Origin: Azospirillum brasilense
GTDB lineage: Bacteria > Pseudomonadota > Alphaproteobacteria > Azospirillales > Azospirillaceae
NCBI RefSeq assembly: GCF_007827795.1
Contig: NZ_VITI01000013.1
Span: 62,001 to 126,000 of the forward strand
Length of the DNA stretch: 64,000 bases
Reading direction: 5' to 3'
Shown piece after piece: positions 56,319 through 64,000 of the stretch. The notes beneath the pieces were generated by a model. The model had not been told where the DNA came from and did not search any database. It was given only the letters and a program-made list of their open reading frames with translations. Positions within the stretch are counted from its first letter, which is position 1; the number at the start of each line of letters is the position of its first letter. A program made the position numbers and the translations under genes.

Positions 56319-56416
56319 GCATCATTCGCCCTTGGGAGAGCCCCGGATGGCCAAGCCTGAGCGGCGTAGCAGTCCTTCGTAGTCGTGACAAGTTTCCTGT
56401 GCGGATCAGGCGGCGC

Positions 56417-57376
56417 TCAGCGGCGCTTTGCCTCCTCCAGCCGGACGGTCAGGGCGTCGCTCAGGCAGGCCCGCGCCGCGGCGGCGACCGCCGGGTCATC
56501 CTCCATGCCGCGGCGCACCCAGCAGCGGGCGGTGATGCGGTCGTCGAAGCGGCGCTCGTCCTGGAGCAGCGCATAGGCCGCGGCGTCGCGGCGCTCCGCC
56601 GGCAGGGCGGCGAGGTGGCGTTGGTGCAGCCCGCGCGCCCGCCCGTCCAGCGCGGCCAGTTCCGGCACCGTGCAGATCATCCGGCGCAAGGGCGCGCCGG
56701 CCGTCGCGCAGCGCGGATCGGCCAGGATGGGAAGCGGCGGCGGTGCAACCTTCGCAAGGGGCGGCGGGGCTGGCGCTGGGAGCGGCGCCGCGACGGCAAT
56801 CGCGACGGCGGGTTGCGGTGGCGGGAGGATTGCCGGCCCGGAGACGACTCGGACGGGCGCCCCCACCGGCACCGCTTCGAAGAGGGTGGCGATGTCGGCG
56901 GGCAGCATGCGGAAGCAGCCGCCGCTGGCCCGGCGCCCCACCGAATCCGGCTCGTTGGTGCCATGGATGGCGATGGCCGTCCAGCCGAGGTCGAGCGCGA
57001 ATTTGCCCAACGGGTTGGACGGTCCCGGCGGCACCGACGCCGGCAACGCCGGGTTTTCCCGGCGCTGGTTGGCGGTGGGGTGCCAGGTCGGGTTGCGCCG
57101 CTTGCGCAGGACCTGGCTGTCCCCCAGCGGGATCGCCACGCCGGGCCGTCCGATGGCGACGGGGAAGGAGCGCGGCGGACGCCCGTCCTCCAGCAGGTGA
57201 AGCCGGCGTTCCGTCAGGCTGATGACGATTCGCGGTCGCGGCGCGGTTGCGGCGTCCGAGGCCGACGCCACCACCCGATCCTGCGCGCGGACGCCGCCGG
57301 GCGAAACGAGCGCGAGCGCAATCGCCAGGGTTGCCGTCGGGACGAGATGCCACAAGAATGTCGCGGTGCGCTGCAT
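56417..57376 (-). CDS. L,D-transpeptidase with C-terminal LprI-like domain
   Basis: 319-residue exported protein. A signal peptide covers about residues 1-31 (LAIALALVSPGGVRAQ). The YkuD domain (48-175) has the active-site block IHGTNEPDSVGRRASGGCF with the catalytic Cys and His. A Pro/Ala-rich linker (185-220) leads to a C-terminal region with CTVPELAALDGRARGLHQ and LLQDERRFDDRITARCW, resembling LprI/DUF1311 lysozyme-inhibitor-like domains. It would crosslink peptidoglycan or attach proteins in the periplasm. It is divergent from the TPR gene at 57451. Confidence 0.87.
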   Translation of the reverse strand: MQRTATFLWHLVPTATLAIALALVSPGGVRAQDRVVASASDAATAPRPRIVISLTERRLHLLEDGRPPRSFPVAIGRPGVAIPLGDSQVLRKRRNPTWHPTANQRRENPALPASVPPGPSNPLGKFALDLGWTAIAIHGTNEPDSVGRRASGGCFRMLPADIATLFEAVPVGAPVRVVSGPAILPPPQPAVAIAVAAPLPAPAPPPLAKVAPPPLPILADPRCATAGAPLRRMICTVPELAALDGRARGLHQRHLAALPAERRDAAAYALLQDERRFDDRITARCWVRRGMEDDPAVAAAARACLSDALTVRLEEAKRR

Positions 57377-57450
57377 GGGAAAAGTTCAGCGCATCCGCCC
57401 TAAAAGCGCGTAAACATGCCGTCAGGGACCAAGCAGCAGGAACGCCGACC

Positions 57451-59268
57451 ATGGACACCATCGAACAGACGCTGGCCGTTGCGACCGAACACCACCGCGC
57501 CGGCCGCACCACGGAGGCGGAACGCCTGTACCGGGAGGTGCTGGCGGCGTCGCCCGGCCATCCGGACGCGCTGCATCTGCTTGGTGTCATCGGGCTGCAG
57601 GGCGGCCGGCCGGCGGAGGCGGTGGACCTGATCGGACAGGCGGTGGCCGCCGACCCGACCTCGCCGCTGCTGCACGCCAACCTGGGCCACGCCCTGCACG
57701 CCACCGGCCAGACCCGCGACGCGGCGTTGAGCTTCGCCCGCGCCCTGACCCTGCTGACCAACGACGGCGAAGGCTGGGGCAACGTGAGCGCGTTGGCCGG
57801 GCTGATCCGCCGCTACGACGACGAGACCCGCCACGCCGCGGCCGCCGAGGTCGACGCGGCCTATGCCATGGGCGACGTGATGCGCCGCCATTCGCTGCTG
57901 TTCCTGCTCGACGGCGACATCGCCCATTACGAGGCGCTGACGGACGCCGTCCTGGAAGACCCGATGCGCTTCACCGTGCCGTCGATCCATTACGCCTTCT
58001 GGGGCATGGCGATGCAGCTCTTCCAGGGCGCGGCGCGGCGCGGCGATGCCGGCGCCTTCCACACCGCGAGTTTCACCGATTACTACCGCCTGATGGTGGA
58101 CGAGACGGCGCTGCGCTACCACCTGCGCCGCCGCATGAAGCGCGCCACGCCGCGCGGCGAGGTGAAGCGGATCGCCCTGATCACCAACCAGATGCTGGGC
58201 GCCGGTCACCAGCCGACGGCGGACGCCTTCGACTTCGCCCGCCGCCTTCAGGACGAATTCGGGCGCGAGGTGGTCATCATCAACCCGAACGCCATGGCGA
58301 TCACCGGCGAGAACGGCTTCGTCCCCGAATATTCCTACAACATCACCGAGGAGTATGACGGGGAGCAGGTCATCGCCGCCTTCGGCGCGCGGGTCCGCAT
58401 GATGTCCTTCCCGCAGAAGCGCTTCGACGAGGAGAAGGTGAACGCCATCATCGACTACGTGGACGGCTTCGACCCCGACGTCATCGTCGCCTTCGGCGGG
58501 TCCAACGTGGTGGCCGACCTGTTCTCCGGCGCGCGCCCGGTCATCTGCCTGCCGACCTCCTCCGGCCTGCCGCTGTCGATGGCCCGGCTGGTGCTGGGCT
58601 ATGGCGAGGCCGACACCACCCACGGCTGGCCGGCGGACATGGCGGAGCGTTTCCGCCCCTTCTCCTTTGGCTGGACCCTGCCGCCCACGGGGCCGGAGCG
58701 CGGCCGCGCCGATTTCGGCATTCCCGAAGCCGGGCCGGACGCCGGACCGGATGGGGGACCGCTCTTCCTCGTGGTCGGCAACCGCCTGGACCAGGAGGCC
58801 GGGCCGGACTTCCTAGCGCTGGTCGACTCGTTGCTCGACCGCCTGCCGGAGGCCCGCATCGCCGTCGCCGGCGGCGTGGAGTCGCTGCCGCAGCGGATCG
58901 CCGCCCTGCGCAACGCGGACCGGGTCCACACGCTGGGCGACGTGGAAGACGTCCGGGCGCTGCACCGGCTTGCCACCGCCTACCTGAACCCACGCCGCCA
59001 GGGCGGCGGCGGCAGCGCGGCCTTCGCGCTGGCCGACGGGGTTCCGGTGGTGACCGTCGCGGCGGGCGACGTGGCGACCGTGGCCGGGCCGGCCTTCACC
59101 GTGGCCGACGACGCGGCCTATCTGGAGCGCGCCGCCGCGTTGGCGAGCGACGCGGCCTTCCGCGACCGGCAGTCCGCCGAAGCCCGCGCCCGGTTCGCCG
59201 CGGCCGGCGACCGCCGCGCGTCGGTGGAACGGCTGCTGGCCTACGGGCTGGAAGCCCAGACGGCGTAA
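57451..59268 (+). CDS. TPR protein with GT-B glycosyltransferase-like domain
   Basis: 605-residue protein. The N-terminal TPR block (residues 1-110: AGRTTEAERLYREVLAASP, DALHLLGVIGLQGGRPAEA) is homologous to those at 39955 and 60720. The rest (from about 230) looks like a GT-B fold: KRIALITNQMLGAGHQPTAD, DVIVAFGGSNVVADLF, and a nucleotide-sugar end PRRQGGGGSAAFALADGVPVV. The start ATG 57451 has CAGGAA upstream; the open frame to the left overlaps the divergent gene and is not family-like. The acceptor is unknown. Confidence 0.83.
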   Translation: MDTIEQTLAVATEHHRAGRTTEAERLYREVLAASPGHPDALHLLGVIGLQGGRPAEAVDLIGQAVAADPTSPLLHANLGHALHATGQTRDAALSFARALTLLTNDGEGWGNVSALAGLIRRYDDETRHAAAAEVDAAYAMGDVMRRHSLLFLLDGDIAHYEALTDAVLEDPMRFTVPSIHYAFWGMAMQLFQGAARRGDAGAFHTASFTDYYRLMVDETALRYHLRRRMKRATPRGEVKRIALITNQMLGAGHQPTADAFDFARRLQDEFGREVVIINPNAMAITGENGFVPEYSYNITEEYDGEQVIAAFGARVRMMSFPQKRFDEEKVNAIIDYVDGFDPDVIVAFGGSNVVADLFSGARPVICLPTSSGLPLSMARLVLGYGEADTTHGWPADMAERFRPFSFGWTLPPTGPERGRADFGIPEAGPDAGPDGGPLFLVVGNRLDQEAGPDFLALVDSLLDRLPEARIAVAGGVESLPQRIAALRNADRVHTLGDVEDVRALHRLATAYLNPRRQGGGGSAAFALADGVPVVTVAAGDVATVAGPAFTVADDAAYLERAAALASDAAFRDRQSAEARARFAAAGDRRASVERLLAYGLEAQTA

Positions 59269-59282
59269 GGTCAAAGGGAAGG

Positions 59283-59306
59283 GACGCGGCCCCTCGTGAC
59301 CGCGTC
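59283..59306. terminator. hairpin between convergent genes
   Basis: GACGCGG (59283-59289) and CCGCGTC (59300-59306) with a 10-base loop, in the 62 bases between the TPR-glycosyltransferase stop and the binding-protein stop. No T-run. Confidence 0.4.
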
Positions 59307-59330
59307 TCCTCCCGCCTCACACTCTCTCGA

Positions 59331-60605
59331 TCAGGCGCGCTTGCCCCAGCCCGGCATCGGGAACACCGGGTCCATCTCTGCGGAGCCCTTGGGCAGGACC
59401 ACGGTCGGGCGCAGGTTGCGGTTCTGCAGGCAGGCGGAGACGAGTTGGGTGTTCTGCCCCTTCTCGTCGAAGGTGATGGCCGGGCCGACCATCATCTTGT
59501 CCTTCAGGTTGGTCTGGCGCAGCGCCTCCAGCAAGGTGGCCGGCTCCGCGGTCCCGGCGCGCTTGAAGGCGTCGGCGGCGACCAGGATCGCCTCCAGCGT
59601 GAAGGCGACATTGAAGGCGTAGCCCTCGAACCGGTCGTTCGGATACTGCTTCTTGAAGGCCGCCTCGACGCGCTTGGTCAACTCCGCCTTTGGGTCGTAC
59701 CAGGGCAGATTGGTGATGGCGTAGTCGGCGTACTTGCCCAGCACCTTGTAGAACTGCTCGTCATACAGGCCGGGCGAGCCGGGGGAGACGATGCCCTTCG
59801 GCTCCCACCGCTGCTTGACCATCTCGCGCACCAGCATGATGGCGTCGTTGGCGCGGGTGGTGACGATGGCGAGTTCGGCGCCCGTCGCCTTGGCCTTGGC
59901 CACCTCGACCGCGAGGTCCTGGGCCTTGGGGTCGTAGGAGATGCTGTCGACGATGCCGAAGGGCATGTCCAGCTTCGGGAACAGGGCGTCCATCGCCTGC
60001 TTGTTCGCCATGCCGAAGGTGTCGTTGGCGTGCAGGAACACCGCCGTCTTCGGGGTGACGCCGCTGACCGCGAACAGGTCCTTCATCAGCGCCAGCCCGT
60101 TGGTGACGAGCATGGTGGAGGTCGGAAAGTTGCGGAAAACGGTCTTGTAGCCCTGCTCGGTCAGGCGGTCGGCGGCGGCGATGTTCATCACCAGCGGGAC
60201 GCCGCGCTGTTCGCAGACCTGGGCGGCGGCGGCGGTCTGGCCGCTGTCGAAGGCGCCGACGATGACGTTCGCGCCGTCGTTGATCAGCTTCTCGGCGCGC
60301 GAGCGGGCGACGTCGACGTTCGATTCGGTGTCGGCGGACAGGATCTCGACCTTGTAGCCGAGTTCGCCGAGGATGGCCGGCGCGATCTCGGCGCCGCGCT
60401 GGCAGGCCTGGCCCGCCTGGGCGAGCAGGCCGGAGCGGGGCAGCAGCACGCCCACCTTCAGCGCGGTGCCCTGCGCGAAGGCCGGCGCCCGGCCGAAGGC
60501 GGCGAGCGCGCCGGCCGAGAGGGCGACCGAGGCCGCGGCGGTGCCGAACTGACGGCGGGTGAGTCCTCCCATGGACCCATTCTTGCTGATGCGATGATCG
60601 TTCAT
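59331..60605 (-). CDS. ABC transporter substrate-binding protein with Tat signal
   Basis: 424-residue periplasmic protein of the Peripla_BP_6 class. The N-terminus has the twin-arginine motif LTRRQFGTAAASVAL and ends FGRAPAFAQ, so it is exported folded. The mature start is LKVGVLLPRSGLLAQAGQ. The ATG at 60605 is used; MGGLTRRQFG at 60572 is an alternative start. It is not next to transport genes but shares strand with livHMG at 53738-56318, which lack their own binding protein. The ligand is unknown. Confidence 0.88.
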   Translation of the reverse strand: MNDHRISKNGSMGGLTRRQFGTAAASVALSAGALAAFGRAPAFAQGTALKVGVLLPRSGLLAQAGQACQRGAEIAPAILGELGYKVEILSADTESNVDVARSRAEKLINDGANVIVGAFDSGQTAAAAQVCEQRGVPLVMNIAAADRLTEQGYKTVFRNFPTSTMLVTNGLALMKDLFAVSGVTPKTAVFLHANDTFGMANKQAMDALFPKLDMPFGIVDSISYDPKAQDLAVEVAKAKATGAELAIVTTRANDAIMLVREMVKQRWEPKGIVSPGSPGLYDEQFYKVLGKYADYAITNLPWYDPKAELTKRVEAAFKKQYPNDRFEGYAFNVAFTLEAILVAADAFKRAGTAEPATLLEALRQTNLKDKMMVGPAITFDEKGQNTQLVSACLQNRNLRPTVVLPKGSAEMDPVFPMPGWGKRA

Positions 60606-60719
60606 TATCGGGTGTTTCCCTGAGGCATGGTCCCGGAGCGGATGATTTCCCCGCAATTGCCTTTGTGTCAAAGTGGAATCCACCGGAAGGCGACACACGG
60701 ACGAGACGGACCCCACCGA

Positions 60720-62126
60720 ATGGCGACCATCGAGGAGGCGCTGGGCATCGCGCTCGACCATCTGAAGGCCGGGCGTGCGGCGGAGGCGGGGGACCTGTAC
60801 CGGCGAATCCTGGACGCCGATCCCGACAACCCGGAGGCTCTGCACCGGCTGGGCCTGCTCGCCGCGCTCGGCGGCGACCGGGAGCGCGGCATGGCGATGA
60901 TCGCGCGTTCGGTGGATCGGGACGGCGGCGACGCCGACGCGCACTTCAACCTGGGCGCCCTGCTCCACGTCGCCCTGCGGACGGAGGAGGCGATCGCCGC
61001 CTACCGCCGTGCGCTGGCGCTGCGCCCCGACTTTCCCGACGCCGAGTATCACCTGAGCGAGGCCCTGCAGGCCATCGGCCGCATTGGCGAGGCGCTGGAG
61101 GTGCTGGACGCGCTTCTGGCCCGCCACCCGCATTTCGTCCCCGGCTGGCGGCAGAAGGGCGACATCGAGGCTGATCTCGGCCGCCCCGGCGCCGCCGTGT
61201 CCTTCTACGAAATGGCGCTCGCCATCGACCCGCATGACGAAGGGGCGCGGGAGCGGCTGGCGGCGCAGGCCGCGGCCTTCCGCGCCCGCCGGGCGGTCCT
61301 CGACGGGGCCGGGCCGGACGGGCGGCTGGACCTGCGCGACGTCACCGTCCTGGTCCCCTTCCGCGCCGACAGCGCCGACCGCAAGCGCAACCTGCGCTGG
61401 ATCGTCTCCTTCCTCCTCAAGCACGCCGACACCACCGTCCTGATCGGCGAGGACAAGGCCGGGCCGAGCGACGTCGCCGACGCGCTGGGGCCGGAGCTGG
61501 CCGCCCGCTGCCGTCATCTGCATCTGACCGGCAACGACACGCCCTTCACCCACAAGGCCCACCTCCTCAACCGCATGGTCGAGGCGGCGGAGACCCCCAT
61601 CGTCGCCCTGCACGACACCGACGTCGTGGTCGATCCCGTGCAGTACGCGCTGGCCCGCGACGCGGTGCGCGGCGGGGCGGCCATGGCCTTTCCCTACAAC
61701 GGGCTGTTCTTCTGGATTCTGGGGCGGGAGGTGCACCGGTTCGGCCACACCCTGTCGGCGGCTCCGCTGAACGCGGTCTGCCCGCGCTTCCCGCTGATGC
61801 ACCGCGACTCGCCGGGCGGCGGCGCCTTCTTCGACCGGACGGCGCTGCTGGCGGCCGGCGGCTACAACGAGCGCTTCGTCTCCTGGGGCTACGAGGACGA
61901 CGAGATCGTCGAGCGGCTGCGCCGGCTGGGCCTGCGGGTCGAGCGGGTTTCCGGGCCGCTGTACCATCTGGAGCACGCGCGGCCCGAGAACTCCACCGAT
62001 CGCAACCCCTTCATCGACGCCAACAAGGCGGAGTTGGAGCGCATCCAGGCCATGGACGCCGACGCGCTGCGCGCCGAGATCGCCGCCGGCCGCCTGCGCC
62101 GCCCGCTGTTCTCCAGCGCCGGATAG
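60720..62126 (+). CDS. TPR protein with GT-A glycosyltransferase domain
   Basis: 468-residue protein. TPR repeats fill residues 1-190 (LKAGRAAEAGDLYRRILDADP, NPEALHRLGLLAALGGDRE), homologous to those at 39955 and 57451. From about 205 it has a GT-A fold of the GT2/GT7 type: DVTVLVPFRADSADRKRNL, the DxD in LHDTDVVVDP, and GGYNERFVSWGYEDDEIVERL, the acceptor/donor motif of galactosyl- or chondroitin-type transferases. ATG 60720 is chosen because the TPR homology starts there. It is divergent from the binding-protein gene. Confidence 0.87.
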   Translation: MATIEEALGIALDHLKAGRAAEAGDLYRRILDADPDNPEALHRLGLLAALGGDRERGMAMIARSVDRDGGDADAHFNLGALLHVALRTEEAIAAYRRALALRPDFPDAEYHLSEALQAIGRIGEALEVLDALLARHPHFVPGWRQKGDIEADLGRPGAAVSFYEMALAIDPHDEGARERLAAQAAAFRARRAVLDGAGPDGRLDLRDVTVLVPFRADSADRKRNLRWIVSFLLKHADTTVLIGEDKAGPSDVADALGPELAARCRHLHLTGNDTPFTHKAHLLNRMVEAAETPIVALHDTDVVVDPVQYALARDAVRGGAAMAFPYNGLFFWILGREVHRFGHTLSAAPLNAVCPRFPLMHRDSPGGGAFFDRTALLAAGGYNERFVSWGYEDDEIVERLRRLGLRVERVSGPLYHLEHARPENSTDRNPFIDANKAELERIQAMDADALRAEIAAGRLRRPLFSSAG

Positions 62127-62149
62127 GGGCGGCCAGCGGGACGCCGGGG

Positions 62150-62518
62150 TCAGCCGGCCTTGTCCTCGTCCAATCGATTCCCGGCGAACTGGTCGAACGC
62201 CTCCGTCGCCATGGCGGCGTACATCACCGACGGGCCGGCGCCCATGTAGATCGCCATGCCCAGCGTCTCCATCACCTCCTCCCGGCTGGCGCCCTGCTGA
62301 ACGGCGGCCTGGGCGTGGAAGGCGACGCAGGCGTCGCAGCGCGTCGCCACCCCGATGGCCAGCGCGATCAGCTCCTTCGTCTTGGTGTCCAGCGCCTTGG
62401 CCTCCAGCGCCGCCCTGGCGATGGCCGAGAAGCCCTTCATCACCTCCGGAGCGCCGCCGCGCAGCTCCCGCACCGCGCCGGACATGTCCTTCGCCATCTG
62501 CGGCCAGTCCTTCACCAT
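62150..62518 (-). CDS. carboxymuconolactone decarboxylase/AhpD-like protein
   Basis: 122-residue protein of the CMD family. The redox centre is VATRCDACVAFHAQAAVQQG (CxxC then His), and IALAIGVA and EVMETLGMAIYMGAGPSV are conserved. Probably a peroxidase-like disulfide enzyme. The ATG at 62518 is preceded by GAGAG. A perfect palindromic operator lies 21 bases upstream of the start, within its promoter. Confidence 0.9.
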   Translation of the reverse strand: MVKDWPQMAKDMSGAVRELRGGAPEVMKGFSAIARAALEAKALDTKTKELIALAIGVATRCDACVAFHAQAAVQQGASREEVMETLGMAIYMGAGPSVMYAAMATEAFDQFAGNRLDEDKAG

Positions 62519-62538
62519 GGCTTCGACTCTCTTCTAAT

Positions 62539-62552
62539 TTAGTAATTACTAA
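62539..62552. promoter_or_regulatory. 14-bp palindromic operator upstream of the AhpD-like gene
   Basis: TTAGTAATTACTAA is a perfect palindrome in an AT-rich island. TATATT on the minus strand right next to it could be the -10 element, so a bound dimer would block transcription of the gene at 62150. The type resembles sites of HxlR or MarR regulators, by inference only. Confidence 0.6.
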
Positions 62553-62650
62553 TATATAGAAATCGCGTTGTGTTGCAAAGGGGAATGGGGAGCAACCCTG
62601 CCCTGCCCGCTGTTTCGGTGTGGCTCCCTTCACCATGCCAGCGACCGACC

Positions 62651-63343
62651 ATGCCTCTGCGCTCCGCGCCCCCTCTCGCCGACAAGGAACCCTTCGACAT
62701 CGACGAGGCGTTCCGGCGCCTGCGCCAAGCCGTGGCCGGACGCCCGAAGGCCGCGATGTTCGCGCTGCGCGACCGCGGCTACGGCAGCCCCTTCGAGCAG
62801 CTGGTCGGCAGCCTGATCTCCGCCCGCACGCGCGACGAGACGACGATGGTGGTCTGCGAGCGGCTGTTCGCGGTGGCGCGTACGCCGCAACGGATGGTCG
62901 CCTTGACGCCGGAGGAGCTGACACGCTTGCTCGACGGCGCGACCTTTCCGGAGCCGAAGGCCCGCGACATCCGGGCTCTGTCCCGCCGGATCATCGCGGA
63001 GCATGGCGGGGTGGTGCCCGACACGCCGGACGCGCTGATGGCCTTCCACGGAGTCGGTCCGAAGATTGCCGCGCTGACGCTGGCGGTCGGATTCGGCATT
63101 CCGGCGGTGGCGGTGGACGTGCATGTGCACCGGATCGTCAACCGCTGGGGCTTCGTCGCCGCCCCGACGCCGGAGCGCACCATGGTCGCGCTGATGGAGC
63201 TGTTGCCCCGCCATTACTGGGTGGAGATCAACGAGCGGCTGGTGCCCTTCGGCAAGTGGATCTGCACCGGCGACCGCCCGCGCTGCTCGACCTGCGCCAT
63301 GCTGTCCATGTGCCGGCAGGTGGGGGTGACGACCCATCGCTGA
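62651..63343 (+). CDS. nth: endonuclease III homologue
   Basis: 230-residue base-excision DNA glycosylase/AP lyase of the HhH-GPD family. The helix-hairpin-helix is FHGVGPKIAALTLAVGFG with the catalytic Lys, and VAVDVHVHRIVNRWG has the catalytic Asp. The 4Fe-4S cysteines are spaced C-x6-C-x2-C-x5-C in CTGDRPRCSTCAMLSMC. The usual GVGRK is GVGPK here, and the start of the fold differs from E. coli Nth, so it may be an Nth paralogue with altered preference. ATG 62651 is used; upstream codons are not family-like. Confidence 0.86.
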   Translation: MPLRSAPPLADKEPFDIDEAFRRLRQAVAGRPKAAMFALRDRGYGSPFEQLVGSLISARTRDETTMVVCERLFAVARTPQRMVALTPEELTRLLDGATFPEPKARDIRALSRRIIAEHGGVVPDTPDALMAFHGVGPKIAALTLAVGFGIPAVAVDVHVHRIVNRWGFVAAPTPERTMVALMELLPRHYWVEINERLVPFGKWICTGDRPRCSTCAMLSMCRQVGVTTHR

Positions 63344-63485
63344 GGCGGCGCAGCCCCCAGCTGCCACACTTCGCCGCAGGTCGCGACAGCCGGTTGCGGT
63401 TCATCACTGTTTTTCTTCATTTTCGGCATACTGCCACAGATATGCAGCCAAAGTCTTTTCAAGACCACGGCATGGAGCGCACGCG

Positions 63486-63941
63486 ATGATCGTGAGAAAC
63501 TGTTTGCCGACGGTGGCCATCCTTCGCACCGCCCTGGCCGCCGCCGCGCTCCTCGCCCTGGTCGGCGGGGCCTCCGCGCAGGACAAGCCAGCGGCGCCGG
63601 GGCCGATCGTCAAGACCCTGCTTCAGGCCACGACCACCGCGGACGGCAAGGCCTTCGCCTACCCGGACGGGAAACCTCTGGTGACGGCGCGGCTGGTCGA
63701 ACTGCCGCCCGGCGGTGAGATCATCCGCCACCGGCACGCCGTTTCGCCGTTCATCTACATCCTGGAGGGCGAGTTGACCATCGCCAGCGACAGCATGCCG
63801 ACGCAGGTCTACAAGGCTGGCGATTCCTACATCGAGCAGGCGGCGTGGCACAGCGGCCGCAACCTGAGCGACAAGCCGGTGCGGCTGCTGTCGGTCTATC
63901 CCAGCGCGGAGGGCGTCGCCCTGTCCGAACGCCCGCAATAG
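63486..63941 (+). CDS. secreted cupin-domain protein
   Basis: 151-residue protein with a signal peptide (LRTALAAAALLALVGGASAQ). One cupin_2 domain: PGGEIIRHRHAVSPFIYILEG with metal-type His and Glu residues, then YKAGDSYIEQAAWHSGRN. It may be a periplasmic metal- or small-ligand-binding protein; no substrate can be named. The 142 bases upstream contain no other gene. The last 59 bases of the window hold nothing seen. Confidence 0.85.
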   Translation: MIVRNCLPTVAILRTALAAAALLALVGGASAQDKPAAPGPIVKTLLQATTTADGKAFAYPDGKPLVTARLVELPPGGEIIRHRHAVSPFIYILEGELTIASDSMPTQVYKAGDSYIEQAAWHSGRNLSDKPVRLLSVYPSAEGVALSERPQ

Positions 63942-64000
63942 ACCCGTTCCCCAGGCCGGAGCGCGGCGGTTTGATTCACGTCATCGCGGGGAGCGGCGAA

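Noticed and set aside
59331..62924. single 1197-codon minus-strand protein
   Set aside because: The frame is open by chance; the real gene starts at 60605 with a Tat signal, and the rest overlaps the TPR-glycosyltransferase, AhpD-like and endonuclease genes.

Overview
The window is high-GC, gene-dense DNA from an alphaproteobacterium, most likely Azospirillum or a close Rhodospirillales relative. The basis is codon bias, an aerobic cob cluster, the alphaproteobacterial flagellar regulator FlaF, several Liv-type ABC transporters and many TPR-glycosyltransferase fusions. The genus is inferred from gene content and style, not from a marker gene. No rRNA, tRNA, CRISPR, insertion sequence or prophage was seen.

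Layout. 1-5.2 kb: alpha-glucan/trehalose genes (malQ, cut off at the left edge; treY; a cupin). 5.3-7.6 kb: small proteins, a receiver-only response regulator and a YfcG-type glutathione transferase. 7.6-15.3 kb (minus strand): an apparent operon livG-livF-binding protein-livH-livM-acetoacetyl-CoA synthetase-3-hydroxybutyrate dehydrogenase, joining a Liv-type importer to ketone-body enzymes, with a possible sigma-54 promoter. 15.6-31.6 kb: a cobalamin riboswitch followed by a near-complete aerobic corrin-ring cluster (cobW, N, G, H, I, J, K, L, E, M, cbiD, cobA, B, bluB). cobK and cbiD are antisense to the rest. cbiD is present and cobF is not seen. 31.6-35.1 kb: a divergent bdcA/bdcR pair with duplicated operators, an AhpD-like protein and a MocR-type regulator. 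35.2-39.5 kb: a possible small RNA, then a periplasmic UshA-like protein with a ruined catalytic domain next to a sensor histidine kinase. 39.6-49.5 kb: a DUF1491 protein, a TPR-glycosyltransferase, and flgE-flgK-flgL with a sigma-54 promoter and IHF site. FlgE is very large (1139 aa) and carries six repeat units. flaF is convergent with them. 49.6-62.1 kb: a GT9 glycosyltransferase, lptF, a chemoreceptor, a second Liv permease/ATPase set without livF, an L,D-transpeptidase, two more TPR-glycosyltransferases and a binding protein. 62.1-64 kb: an AhpD-like protein with a palindromic operator, an endonuclease III homologue and a secreted cupin.

A family of GC-rich hairpin repeats (CCCTCTCCCC / GGGGAGAGGG followed by GGGTGAGGGGG) is scattered through the first 49 kb. 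It sits between genes, forms the 3' ends of malQ and cobK, and is inserted in frame within cobG. Two copies carry an extended head of two extra hairpins.

How the parts work together: MalQ supplies maltooligosaccharides that TreY converts on the route to trehalose. The riboswitch ties corrin synthesis to adenosylcobalamin level. FlgE, FlgK and FlgL build the flagellar hook and its junction, while FlaF and perhaps the nearby glycosyltransferases act on flagellin. Start codons were chosen by ribosome-binding sites, overlaps and family alignment from memory; no database search was run.
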